Shown here piece after piece: positions 41,760 through 49,572 of a DNA stretch of 64,000 nucleotides (within the stretch, counting starts at the first letter, position 1; each line of letters opens with the position of its first letter). The stretch is taken from NCBI RefSeq assembly GCF_004364435.1, contig NZ_SOCT01000006.1, positions 62,001-126,000 of the forward strand, given 5' to 3'. The notes below the pieces were generated by a model. It did no database searches. It was not told the DNA's origin and saw only the letters and a program-made list of their open reading frames with translations. Position numbers and translations under genes: made by a program. The stretch is from Pseudomonas sp. LP_7_YM. Its GTDB lineage: Bacteria; Pseudomonadota; Gammaproteobacteria; Pseudomonadales; Pseudomonadaceae.

Positions 41760-43364
41760 ATGCTGGCGTGGAACCAAAAAAGCTTTCTGATCGTCGATGA
41801 TTTCTCCGATTTTCGAAGTTCGGTCAGATCGATGCTGCGCGAATTGGGCGTCAAGGAAGTAGACACCGCTGAGACGGGCGAACTGGCAATCAGGGCCTGC
41901 TCGCAGAAGCGGTACGACTTCATCCTGCACGATTTCAATTTGGGCGACGGCAAGAAGAACGGCCAGCAGGTCCTCGAAGATTTGATGACCGACAGGTTGA
42001 TCAGCCACGAAAGCGTGTTCGTCATGGTCACCGCCGAGAACAGCCAGGCCATGGTCATGAGTGCACTGGAATGGGAGCCTGACGCCTACCTGACCAAGCC
42101 TTTCAACCGTGCCAGCCTGGCGCAACGGCTGGAAAAGATCGTCCAGCGCAAGAACCTGCTCAAGCCGATCCTGCAGGCACTGGATCGCGGCAAACCGGCT
42201 GAGGTGCTGGCCGCTTGCGTCAGCCTGAGCAAACAGGATCCGCGCCTCGCGCCGTTGTGCCTGCGTTACAAGGCCGATGCGCTGCGCGACCTCAATCAGC
42301 ACGAGGCGCTTGAAGGCTTTCTCAAATCCATTCTGACTGATCGCCCGCAACCCTGGGCCTACGTGGCGTTGGGCAAGCTGTTGTTCAAGCGCGCACGCCA
42401 TGGCGAAGCGCAGAAGGTCTACGAAGATGCGATTCGTGCTTTCAACGCGATGCCGGTGCTGTACGACGGTCTGGCCGATGTACTGATGGCCAGTGGCGAC
42501 AACGGGCGCGCGCAGAAAATGCTTGAAGAAGCGGTGCGTCTGTCGCCCTACGCCGTGCGTCGTCAACGTCTGCTGGGCAAGCTGGCACTGGAAAATCAGG
42601 ACTTTGATGGCGCTTCGAAAGCGTTTCGTCAGGCCGTTTCCCAAGGTCAGTTTTCCCGCTTCAAGGACCCTGAAACCAACCTCGGGCTGGCGCAGGCGTT
42701 GATCAGTCGTGGCGGCGAGCGCGGCCTGGATGCGCGGACCCGCGTGGAGATCAACCAGACCCTGGGTGAAGTCGCCAAAGAGCACACCAGCGACGCGGGC
42801 CTGCAGGTACGGGCTCGTTTGATGAAAGCCACCAGCGTTGCCGGTTCCGATCCGGAAATGGCCGCCAAGCTGACTGAACAGGCCATGGCGCGCCTGGAAG
42901 GCATGGAACAGTTTCTCAGCGCCGATGCGGCATTGGCAGTGGCCTCCCAGCTCAAGCAACTGGGTCAGGAATCGGCAGGTGCCGGCATTCTGAAAAGCTG
43001 TGCTGAAATCTATGGCGTTGATCCGGCGGTGATGCAGAGCATCGCCAGGCAGACCGACGATCCGCAAATTCTCGGTGCCGGCAAGGCGGCCATCGATTTG
43101 AACATGCAAGGTATCCGCAGCTACCGCGCCGGTAAGCTCGGCGAGGCCCAGGACCTGTTCCGCCGAGCGCTGGCGCTGCAACCGAAAAACATCAGTGTTG
43201 CCCTGAACATGGCCCAGTCGCTGCTGCACGTAGGCGTGCAGAACCTTGATAACGCCAGCCTGCAGGAGTGCCGGAACAGTCTGAAAATGGTGGGCATGAT
43301 GCCCGACACCGATGCACGCTACGACCGTTATCAGAAACTGCGGAACAAGGCGTTTGGCGAATGA
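41760..43364 (+). CDS. Response regulator with TPR output domain
   Basis: 534 residues: an N-terminal CheY-like receiver (about 8-128) with acidic pocket Asp13/Asp14, phosphoacceptor Asp58 in ILHDFNLGDG, Thr91 and Lys113; then a long alpha-helical region of tetratricopeptide repeats (about 165-520), most obvious in HGEAQKVYEDAIRAFNAMP, NGRAQKMLEEAVRLSPY and LGEAQDLFRRALALQPKN. There is no DNA-binding or enzymatic output, so it probably signals by protein contact. ATG 41760 has AGGA upstream; the open frame back to 41658 is rejected. It overlaps the kinase gene by four bases and has a FliA-type promoter. Not a gene whose function I can name. Confidence 0.9.
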   Translation: MLAWNQKSFLIVDDFSDFRSSVRSMLRELGVKEVDTAETGELAIRACSQKRYDFILHDFNLGDGKKNGQQVLEDLMTDRLISHESVFVMVTAENSQAMVMSALEWEPDAYLTKPFNRASLAQRLEKIVQRKNLLKPILQALDRGKPAEVLAACVSLSKQDPRLAPLCLRYKADALRDLNQHEALEGFLKSILTDRPQPWAYVALGKLLFKRARHGEAQKVYEDAIRAFNAMPVLYDGLADVLMASGDNGRAQKMLEEAVRLSPYAVRRQRLLGKLALENQDFDGASKAFRQAVSQGQFSRFKDPETNLGLAQALISRGGERGLDARTRVEINQTLGEVAKEHTSDAGLQVRARLMKATSVAGSDPEMAAKLTEQAMARLEGMEQFLSADAALAVASQLKQLGQESAGAGILKSCAEIYGVDPAVMQSIARQTDDPQILGAGKAAIDLNMQGIRSYRAGKLGEAQDLFRRALALQPKNISVALNMAQSLLHVGVQNLDNASLQECRNSLKMVGMMPDTDARYDRYQKLRNKAFGE

Positions 43365-44053
43365 CTGAGAAGGATTCGGGGCTGGATTTCTCCATGGTGA
43401 TTGCCTCCACCGTGCACGACATGAAGAACTCCCTGGCCACGCTGATCCAGGCTCACGGTGAGTGGCTCAAGCAGCTGCCGCAGGCTCAGCGCAGCACTGC
43501 CGAGCAAGGTGTGATCGATTATGAGTTTGCGCACCTGAACGGCATGCTCGTGCAGTTACTCGGGCTGTACAAGCTTGGGGTGAATCAGTTGCCGTGGCGT
43601 CCGGATTATCACGAACTGGATGACTTCATCGAGGCACAACTGGCGTTTCATCAGGAAGTGTTGATCAGTCGCGGTATCGCTGCGCGGTATGAGGTTGGCG
43701 ATTTCGATTTGCCGGGCTTTTTCGATCGTGAACTGGTCGGGTCGGTGGTCTCGAACGTGATGATCAACGCCATTCGCTTTGCGCGCGAGGAAGTGCTGAT
43801 CACCGCGGGCCAGGTCGCCGGGCAACTTGTCATCAGTATCAACGACGACGGCCCGGGATTCCCCGAGCACATGATCGCGCAGCAGACCGATTATGTACTG
43901 GGCATCAACCAGAGCAGCGGCAGCACGGGGCTGGGTCTGTACTTCGCCGCAAACATCGCGCGCCAGCACCAGCGCCAGGGTATGAAAGGGCATATCGAGA
44001 TCGCCAACGGCGGACGGCTGGGCGGCGGATTGTTTCGTATCTATCTGCCCTGA
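43361..44053 (+). CDS. Soluble sensor histidine kinase, cognate of the TPR response regulator
   Basis: 230-residue cytoplasmic protein starting MTEKDSGLDFSMVIAS inside the preceding stop codon (ATGA overlap). His19 in TVHDMKNSL is the candidate phosphorylation site in a short dimerisation helix pair, followed directly by an ATP-binding domain with N box NVMINAIRFARE, G1 box NDDGPGFPEH and G2 box SSGSTGLGLYFA. No sensor, membrane segment or PAS domain is present, so its input must come from another protein. The tight coupling to the response regulator makes the pair a self-contained module. Confidence 0.9.
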   Translation: MTEKDSGLDFSMVIASTVHDMKNSLATLIQAHGEWLKQLPQAQRSTAEQGVIDYEFAHLNGMLVQLLGLYKLGVNQLPWRPDYHELDDFIEAQLAFHQEVLISRGIAARYEVGDFDLPGFFDRELVGSVVSNVMINAIRFAREEVLITAGQVAGQLVISINDDGPGFPEHMIAQQTDYVLGINQSSGSTGLGLYFAANIARQHQRQGMKGHIEIANGGRLGGGLFRIYLP

Positions 44054-44139
44054 AACACCGCAGGTTACGACGCCAGCGAACGCGGCGGGTCGGTTGCTCA
44101 AGGTGATCTGAAGCATCGCCTTCGCGGGCAAGTGCGCGC

Positions 44140-44862
44140 TTACAGCTTCAAGCCTTGCCCCAACACCACATTCAACGCATTACGCGCGTCGTCCAGTTGG
44201 ACCAGCGTGGCATGGTGGGCGCCGAGGGCGTCGCGGTTTTCGATGGCGGTTAGGATCGCCCTATGGCGGGGCAGGGCAAGTTCGTGCAGGTTGGGACGCT
44301 GGTTGGAGTGTTTCAGCGCTTCGCGCAAGGCCAGCGACAGCATGTTGCACAGATGCGCCAGCAGGTCGTTATGGGTGGCGTCGGCGATACGGCTGTGGAA
44401 ATCGAGGTCCGGTTGCAGCACTTCCTCGACGCTCTGCGCGGCGGCCATGCGCTGATAGGCCTCGCCAATGGCGTCGACCTCATCAGGCGTCGCATGCTGA
44501 GCTGCCAATGCCGCCGCGGCCGGTTCGATGATGCTGCGCACACTGGTAAGCAACGCGAAGAATTCGTTCTGCGGCGAGCTCTGCATCATCCAGTGCAGTA
44601 CATCAGGGTCGAGAATGTGCCATTCGCGACGCGGCTTGACCACTGTGCCGACCCGTGGCCGCGAGTACACCAGGCCCTTGGCGACCAGCACCCGCGTGGC
44701 TTCGCGCAACACCGGGCGACTGACCGCGTACTCCTCACACAACAGGGCTTCGGCAGGAAGCTTGTCGTCAGGCTTGAAGCGGCCTGAAACGATCTGCATG
44801 CCGATGTCCTGGACAATACGCGAATGCATGCTTTTTCGGTCGGAGGGCTTACGGTAATCCAT
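44140..44862 (-). CDS. FadR-subfamily GntR regulator of the sugar-acid locus
   Basis: 240 residues: N-terminal winged helix (about 12-75, with LPAEALLCEEYAVSRPVLREA) and C-terminal FCD ligand domain (about 95-225) with the metal-binding Asp/His set in LDFHSRI and later histidines (LPRHRAIL). This FadR type commonly represses hexonate or pentonate genes such as dgoR. It lies beside the dehydratase on the same strand. No ribosome binding site is obvious at ATG 44862; an alternative start is Met12 (44829). A perfect ATAGTA-A-TACTAT palindrome in the dehydratase/transporter intergenic region is a candidate operator. Confidence 0.88.
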   Translation of the reverse strand: MDYRKPSDRKSMHSRIVQDIGMQIVSGRFKPDDKLPAEALLCEEYAVSRPVLREATRVLVAKGLVYSRPRVGTVVKPRREWHILDPDVLHWMMQSSPQNEFFALLTSVRSIIEPAAAALAAQHATPDEVDAIGEAYQRMAAAQSVEEVLQPDLDFHSRIADATHNDLLAHLCNMLSLALREALKHSNQRPNLHELALPRHRAILTAIENRDALGAHHATLVQLDDARNALNVVLGQGLKL

Positions 44863-44982
44863 GGGCGGCGAGGCGATCCTGAACGGGAAATGCCGCGCAT
44901 CATAGCATTGGCGGGAAGCGCCGGGCGCAAGTGCAGATGTCGGGGCATTTCAGGCCAGCCACGGTATGCCGGCTGGACGTCA

Positions 44983-45022
44983 AATACCTGCAGGAGCCCG
45001 CAAGCCGGCTCCTGCAGGTATT
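44983..45022. terminator. Perfect 16-bp hairpin after the dehydratase
   Basis: AATACCTGCAGGAGCC (44983-44998) and its exact inverse (45007-45022) with an 8-base loop, just past the dehydratase stop. No T-run, so it could be a stabiliser, a Rho-type 3' end or a repeat. The strongest single stem in the window. Confidence 0.55.
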
Positions 45023-45029
45023 GCGCCGA

Positions 45030-46772
45030 TCAGTGCGAGTGCCGCGGCACTTCCGACCCACGCATTCCCACCAGGAAGTCAAAATCGCAACCCTGATCAG
45101 CCTGCATCACGTGGTCGATATACAGCTGACGATAGCCGCCCACCAACAACTGTTGCGGGGCCTGCCAGTCAGCCAGGCGCGCAGCCAGTTCTGCCTCGCA
45201 AATATCCAAATGCAATCGGCCGGTCGTGCAATCCAGTTCGATGTAGTCGCCTTCCTGCACCACGGCCAGCGGACCGCCTGCAGCGGCTTCCGGCGCCACA
45301 TGCAAGACCACGGTGCCATACGCCGTGCCGCTCATGCGGGCATCCGAGATGCGCACCATGTCGGTCACACCCTGGGCCAGCAGCTTGGCCGGCAGGCCCA
45401 TATTGCCGACTTCTGCCATGCCCGGATAACCCTTGGGGCCACAGTTTTTCATCACCAGAATGCTGTTGGCATCGACGTCCAGATCCGGGTCGTTGATCCG
45501 CGCTTTGTACATGTCGAAGTTCTCGAACACCACGGCACGTCCACGATGCTGCATCAGTGCAGGGGTCGCCGCCGACGGTTTAAGGACAGCACCCAACGGC
45601 GCCAGATTGCCGCGCAGGACGCAGATGCCGCCATCGGCGCGGATCGGGTTATCCAGTGCCCTGATGACCTCGTCCTCACCATAGATCGGTGAGTTTTTGA
45701 CGTTCTCGCGCAGGCTCTGACCGTTGACCGTCAGTGCGTGGGGGTTGGGCAGCAGATTGGCCTCATCCATGCGGCGCAATACTGCGGGCAGCCCGCCTGC
45801 GTAGTAGAACTCCTCCATCAGGAAGCGACCGGACGGCTGCAGGTCGACGATGGTCGGCATGCCGCGCCCCATGCGGGTCCAGTCGTCCAGTTCCAAATCC
45901 ACGCCGATGCGTCCGGCAATGGCTTTTAGGTGAATCACCGCGTTGGTCGAACCGCCAATGGCTGCGTTCACGCGAATGGCGTTTTCGAAGGCTTCTTTGG
46001 TCAGGATCTTCGACAGCCGCAGGTCTTCATTAACCATCTGCACCGCGCGCATGCCAGACATGTGTGCCAGCACATAACGGCGCGAATCCACGGCGGGAAT
46101 CGCCGCGTTATGTGGCAGCGAGGTGCCCAGTGCTTCGGCCATGCAGGCCATCGTCGACGCCGTGCCCATGGTGTTGCAGGTGCCCGCCGAGCGCGACATG
46201 CCCGCTTCGGCGGAGAGGAATTCGTCGAGGCTGATCTGGCCTGCCTTATACGACTCATGCATCTGCCAGACGATAGTCCCGGCGCCAATGTCCTTACCTT
46301 TGTGCTTGCCGTTGAGCATCGGCCCGCCGGTGACGACGATGGCCGGCACATCACAGCTGGCCGCGCCCATCAGCAGGGCAGGGGTGGTCTTGTCGCAACC
46401 GGTCAGCAGCACCACGCCGTCAATCGGGTTGCCACGAATCGCCTCTTCCACGTCCATACTCGCCAGGTTGCGGGTCAACATGGCAGTGGGACGCAGGTTC
46501 GATTCGCCGTTGGAAAACACCGGAAACTCGACGGGAAAACCACCGGCCTCGATGACGCCGCGTTTGACGTGCTCGGCGATGGTCCGGAAGTGGGCGTTGC
46601 AGGGGGTCAGTTCAGACCAGGTGTTGCAGATGCCGATGATGGGCTTGCCCTGGAACTGGTGGTCAGCGATGCCCTGGTTCTTCATCCAGCTGCGGTACAT
46701 AAAGCCGTTTTTGTCGGCAGTACCAAACCATTGGGCAGAACGCAGGACAGGTTTCTTATTGGAATCAGGCAT
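45030..46772 (-). CDS. Pentonate (L-arabonate-type) dehydratase, IlvD/Edd family
   Basis: Removes water from a sugar acid to give the 2-keto-3-deoxy acid. 580 residues. The three cysteines that hold the [2Fe-2S] cluster in L-arabinonate dehydratase correspond to Cys58 (ELTPCNAHF), Cys126 (LTGCDKTTPA) and Cys199 (SAGTCNTMGTAST). Length and the AQWFGTADKNGFMYRSWM start resemble the sugar-acid branch (arabonate, xylonate, fuconate) rather than biosynthetic IlvD or Edd. Divergent from an ACS-family transporter, next to an AraD1-like gene and a FadR-type regulator: a catabolic locus. Exact substrate unknown. Confidence 0.88.
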   Translation of the reverse strand: MPDSNKKPVLRSAQWFGTADKNGFMYRSWMKNQGIADHQFQGKPIIGICNTWSELTPCNAHFRTIAEHVKRGVIEAGGFPVEFPVFSNGESNLRPTAMLTRNLASMDVEEAIRGNPIDGVVLLTGCDKTTPALLMGAASCDVPAIVVTGGPMLNGKHKGKDIGAGTIVWQMHESYKAGQISLDEFLSAEAGMSRSAGTCNTMGTASTMACMAEALGTSLPHNAAIPAVDSRRYVLAHMSGMRAVQMVNEDLRLSKILTKEAFENAIRVNAAIGGSTNAVIHLKAIAGRIGVDLELDDWTRMGRGMPTIVDLQPSGRFLMEEFYYAGGLPAVLRRMDEANLLPNPHALTVNGQSLRENVKNSPIYGEDEVIRALDNPIRADGGICVLRGNLAPLGAVLKPSAATPALMQHRGRAVVFENFDMYKARINDPDLDVDANSILVMKNCGPKGYPGMAEVGNMGLPAKLLAQGVTDMVRISDARMSGTAYGTVVLHVAPEAAAGGPLAVVQEGDYIELDCTTGRLHLDICEAELAARLADWQAPQQLLVGGYRQLYIDHVMQADQGCDFDFLVGMRGSEVPRHSH

Positions 46773-46860
46773 AAATCATCACTCTTATTGTAAGACTAAA
46801 GGCTCCGCGTCTGATTAAAATAGGCTGAAAAGCGTCAGGTTGGAAGAGTTGTCACGTTAA

Positions 46861-46873
46861 ATAGTAATACTAT
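46861..46873. promoter_or_regulatory. Candidate operator palindrome ATAGTA-A-TACTAT
   Basis: Perfect 6-bp inverted repeat around one base in the 220-base divergent region between dehydratase and transporter. A place and shape expected for the FadR-type repressor. Confidence 0.45.
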
Positions 46874-46965
46874 ATAGTCGATCCAGATCGATGGACGACC
46901 CTGTCAGCCGTGTACCGCAAACACCGGCACACACGAAGGCAGAGGCGATCCACGCAGACGTCCAT

Positions 46966-46976
46966 AACAAAAACAA
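46966..46976 (+). promoter_or_regulatory. Hfq/Crc catabolite-activity motif at the first sugar-acid transporter
   Basis: AACAAAAACAA contains two overlapping exact AANAANAA matches (46966-46973 and 46969-46976) a few bases upstream of the GGAG ribosome binding site. Confidence 0.5.
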
Positions 46977-46992
46977 TGTGGAGACCGCATAC

Positions 46993-48309
46993 ATGAGCCA
47001 GGAACTCAGGCTTATCCGTCGCATCACCCTGAAACTGATTCCTTTTCTGATCCTGTTGTACCTGATTGCGTATGTGGACCGTTCGGCCGTGGGTTTCGCC
47101 AAACTGCATATGGGCGCGGACATCGGGATCGGCGATGCGGCCTATGGCCTGGGCGCGGGGCTGTTCTTCATTGGGTACTTCCTGCTGGAAATCCCCAGCA
47201 ACCTGATGCTCGAGCGCTTCGGCGCCCGCCGCTGGTTCGCCCGGATCATGGTCACCTGGGGCGCGATCACCATGGGCATGGCGTTCGTCCAGGGCCCAAC
47301 CAGCTTTTACCTGATGCGCTTTCTGCTCGGCGCCGCCGAAGCGGGCTTTTTTCCGGGCGTGCTGTATTACATCACCCAGTGGTTCCCGGTGCGCCATCGC
47401 GGCAGGATTCTCGGGCTGTTCATCCTGTCGCAACCCATTGCCATGTTGATCACTGGCCCGATTTCCGGAGGCCTGCTGGGCATGGAAGGCATTGCCGGTC
47501 TGCACGGCTGGCAGTGGCTGTTCCTGTGCATCGGCGCCCCCGCGCTGCTGCTGACCTGGCCGGTGCTACGCTGGCTGCCGGATGGCCCTGAAGACGTGAA
47601 ATGGATGGACCCGGTTGAGAAACAATGGCTTTGCGGCGAGCTGAAGAAGGACCTGGAGGAGTACGGCCAGACTCGTCACGGTAATCCGCTGCATGCCCTC
47701 AAGGATAAGCGCGTTCTGCTGCTGGCATTGTTCTACCTCCCTGTCACCTTGAGCATCTATGGCTTGGGTCTCTGGCTGCCAACCCTGATCAAGCCGTTTG
47801 GCGGCAGCGATCTGGTGACCGGTTTCGTGTCTGCCGTGCCTTATTTCTTCGGCATCGTCGGATTGTTGCTCGTGCCGCGCAGTTCCGACCGGCTGAACGA
47901 CCGCTATGGTCATCTGGCGGTGCTGTATGTGATCGGTGCCATCGGCCTGTTTTTCAGTGCGTTCCTGAGCGTACCGGTCCTGCAACTGGCGGCGCTGTGT
48001 CTGGTGGCGTTCGCACTGTTTTCCTGCACAGCGGTGTTCTGGACCCTGCCGGGACGTTTCTTCGCAGGTGCCAGTGCGGCGACCGGCATTGCGCTGATCA
48101 ACTCGGTCGGCAACCTGGGCGGCTATATTGGTCCTTTCGTGATCGGCTGGCTGAAGGAGCTTACAGGCAACCTCGCCAGTGGTTTGTATTTCCTCTCGTG
48201 CGTAATGATCTGCGGATTGATACTGACCGGTGTCGTCTATCGTGTGCTGGAGCGCAAGCACGCGCTGCCGCCATCCAGCTTCGCGGCCAGCGCTCGCAGC
48301 TCTCGTTAA
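46993..48309 (+). CDS. ACS-family MFS sugar-acid transporter 1
   Basis: Proton-coupled uptake of an organic anion. 438 residues, twelve hydrophobic helices; LIAYVDRSAVGFAKLHM in helix 1 and GARRWFARIMVTWG in loop 2-3 mark the anion:cation symporter (D-galactonate/glucarate/phthalate) group. ATG 46993 has GGAG upstream; an upstream in-frame start (46891) would add 34 polar residues and is rejected. First gene of a + strand unit with the AraD1-like enzyme (33 bases downstream). Paralogue of the transporter at 49573. Confidence 0.88.
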   Translation: MSQELRLIRRITLKLIPFLILLYLIAYVDRSAVGFAKLHMGADIGIGDAAYGLGAGLFFIGYFLLEIPSNLMLERFGARRWFARIMVTWGAITMGMAFVQGPTSFYLMRFLLGAAEAGFFPGVLYYITQWFPVRHRGRILGLFILSQPIAMLITGPISGGLLGMEGIAGLHGWQWLFLCIGAPALLLTWPVLRWLPDGPEDVKWMDPVEKQWLCGELKKDLEEYGQTRHGNPLHALKDKRVLLLALFYLPVTLSIYGLGLWLPTLIKPFGGSDLVTGFVSAVPYFFGIVGLLLVPRSSDRLNDRYGHLAVLYVIGAIGLFFSAFLSVPVLQLAALCLVAFALFSCTAVFWTLPGRFFAGASAATGIALINSVGNLGGYIGPFVIGWLKELTGNLASGLYFLSCVMICGLILTGVVYRVLERKHALPPSSFAASARSSR

Positions 48310-48342
48310 GCGCCTGCGGCCCTCATTAAAAGGAGTCTTGAT

Positions 48343-49335
48343 ATGCATTTGGTTCAATTCGAATTGGGTAACGGCCAACGTCGCGTCGGTCTGGTGGATG
48401 GTGCGCTGGTGCGGGAAGTGCAAGGTGCGACCACCACACGTGAACTGGCCCTGGAGGCCATCGAAAGGAAAATTTCCCTCGCCGAACAGGTCGACCGCCT
48501 CGGCCTGGGTGAAGGTCACGATTATTCGCAGCTGCGCGCCGACCTGATGATTCTGCCACCCCTGGATCACCCGGACCCGGCGCACCTGCTGGTCAGCGGC
48601 ACCGGACTGACGCACCTGGGCAGTGCCTCGGCCCGCGACAAGATGCACCAGCATGGCAATGACGAGTCGACCATGACCGACACCATGCGCATCTTCAAAT
48701 GGGGCCTGGAAGGCGGTAAACCTGCAGCCGGGCAGGTGGGTGTACAGCCGGAGTGGTTCTACAAAGGCGACGGCAGCATTGTCATTCGTCCCGGTGAGTC
48801 TTTCCCGCAGCCGCCGTTCTCCGAAGACGCCGGTGAAGAGCCGGAACTGAGCGGCTTGTATGTCATCGGCCACGATGGCAAGCCTTATCGCCTGGGGTTC
48901 GCCATCGGGAACGAGTTTTCCGATCACATCATGGAGCGCAAGAATTACCTGTACCTGGCCCACTCCAAGCTGCGTGCCTGCTCGTTCGGGCCTGAGTTGC
49001 GGGTCGGCGATCTGCCACCACACCTGGCGGGCACCAGCCGCATCCTGCGCGACGGCCAGGTCCTGTGGGAGAAAGAGTTCCTCAGCGGCGAGGCCAACAT
49101 GTGCCACAGCCTGGAAAACCTTGAGTACCACCACTTCAAATACAGCCAGTTCCTGCGTCCGGGTGACGTGCACGTGCATTTCTTCGGCACCGCGACCCTG
49201 TCCTTTGCTGATGGCATCAAGACCCAGGCGGGCGATCATTTCGAGATCAGCCAGCGTGAATTCGGAGCTTCCTTGATCAACGGGATCGCGCCGGCCGAGG
49301 CGGTGTTTCAACCGGGAGGGATCAAGCCGCTCTGA
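48343..49335 (+). CDS. AraD1/GguC-like fumarylacetoacetate hydrolase-fold protein
   Basis: 330 residues. The N-terminal part MHLVQFELGNGQRRVGLVDG and the central LLVSGTGLTHLGSASARDKM match the AraD1/GguC group, whose members sit in sugar and pentonate loci and are linked to 2-keto-3-deoxyarabonate dehydration. The metal-site acidic residues of the fold fit the GDGSIVIRPGES and GKPYRLGFAIGNEFSDH blocks. AAGGAG precedes the ATG. The next step after the dehydratase at 45030 in a non-phosphorylating pentose route is its most likely role, giving 2-oxoglutarate semialdehyde. Confidence 0.82.
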   Translation: MHLVQFELGNGQRRVGLVDGALVREVQGATTTRELALEAIERKISLAEQVDRLGLGEGHDYSQLRADLMILPPLDHPDPAHLLVSGTGLTHLGSASARDKMHQHGNDESTMTDTMRIFKWGLEGGKPAAGQVGVQPEWFYKGDGSIVIRPGESFPQPPFSEDAGEEPELSGLYVIGHDGKPYRLGFAIGNEFSDHIMERKNYLYLAHSKLRACSFGPELRVGDLPPHLAGTSRILRDGQVLWEKEFLSGEANMCHSLENLEYHHFKYSQFLRPGDVHVHFFGTATLSFADGIKTQAGDHFEISQREFGASLINGIAPAEAVFQPGGIKPL

Positions 49336-49390
49336 TGCGGTGATCAGCGCCTTGGTTCGAAGCACCCTGATCACCTGTAGCCGCGAACCC

Positions 49391-49499
49391 GTTGATCGTG
49401 CCAACGCTGCGCGTGGCAATGCAGCCCTTGACGCTCTACGTCAACCGGACGCGAAGCGTCATGAGCGCCGTTACCACGCAGAGCGTGGGAACGATCAAC
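49391..49499. repeat. Composite palindromic element
   Basis: Outer arms GTTGATCGT/ACGATCAAC are perfect; inside each lies a short palindrome (CCAACGCTGCGCGTGG and CCACGCAGAGCGTGGG), and the centre has TGACGCT/AGCGTCA. A three-level nested structure of 109 bases in the gap between the AraD1-like gene and transporter 2. Confidence 0.75.
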
Positions 49500-49549
49500 A
49501 GATTGCGAAACATGCACCGCGCGTTCAACGCAATACCCGACACCCCCAT

Positions 49550-49557
49550 AAAAACAA
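49550..49557 (+). promoter_or_regulatory. Hfq/Crc catabolite-activity motif at transporter 2
   Basis: AAAAACAA, exact AANAANAA, 16 bases before the ATG and touching the GAGGTG ribosome binding site. Confidence 0.5.
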
Positions 49558-49572
49558 ACGAGGTGCGCCCCC

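Noticed and set aside
47566..49419. 617-codon minus strand frame
   Set aside because: Antisense to transporter 1 and the AraD1-like gene, with basic, glutamine-rich composition.
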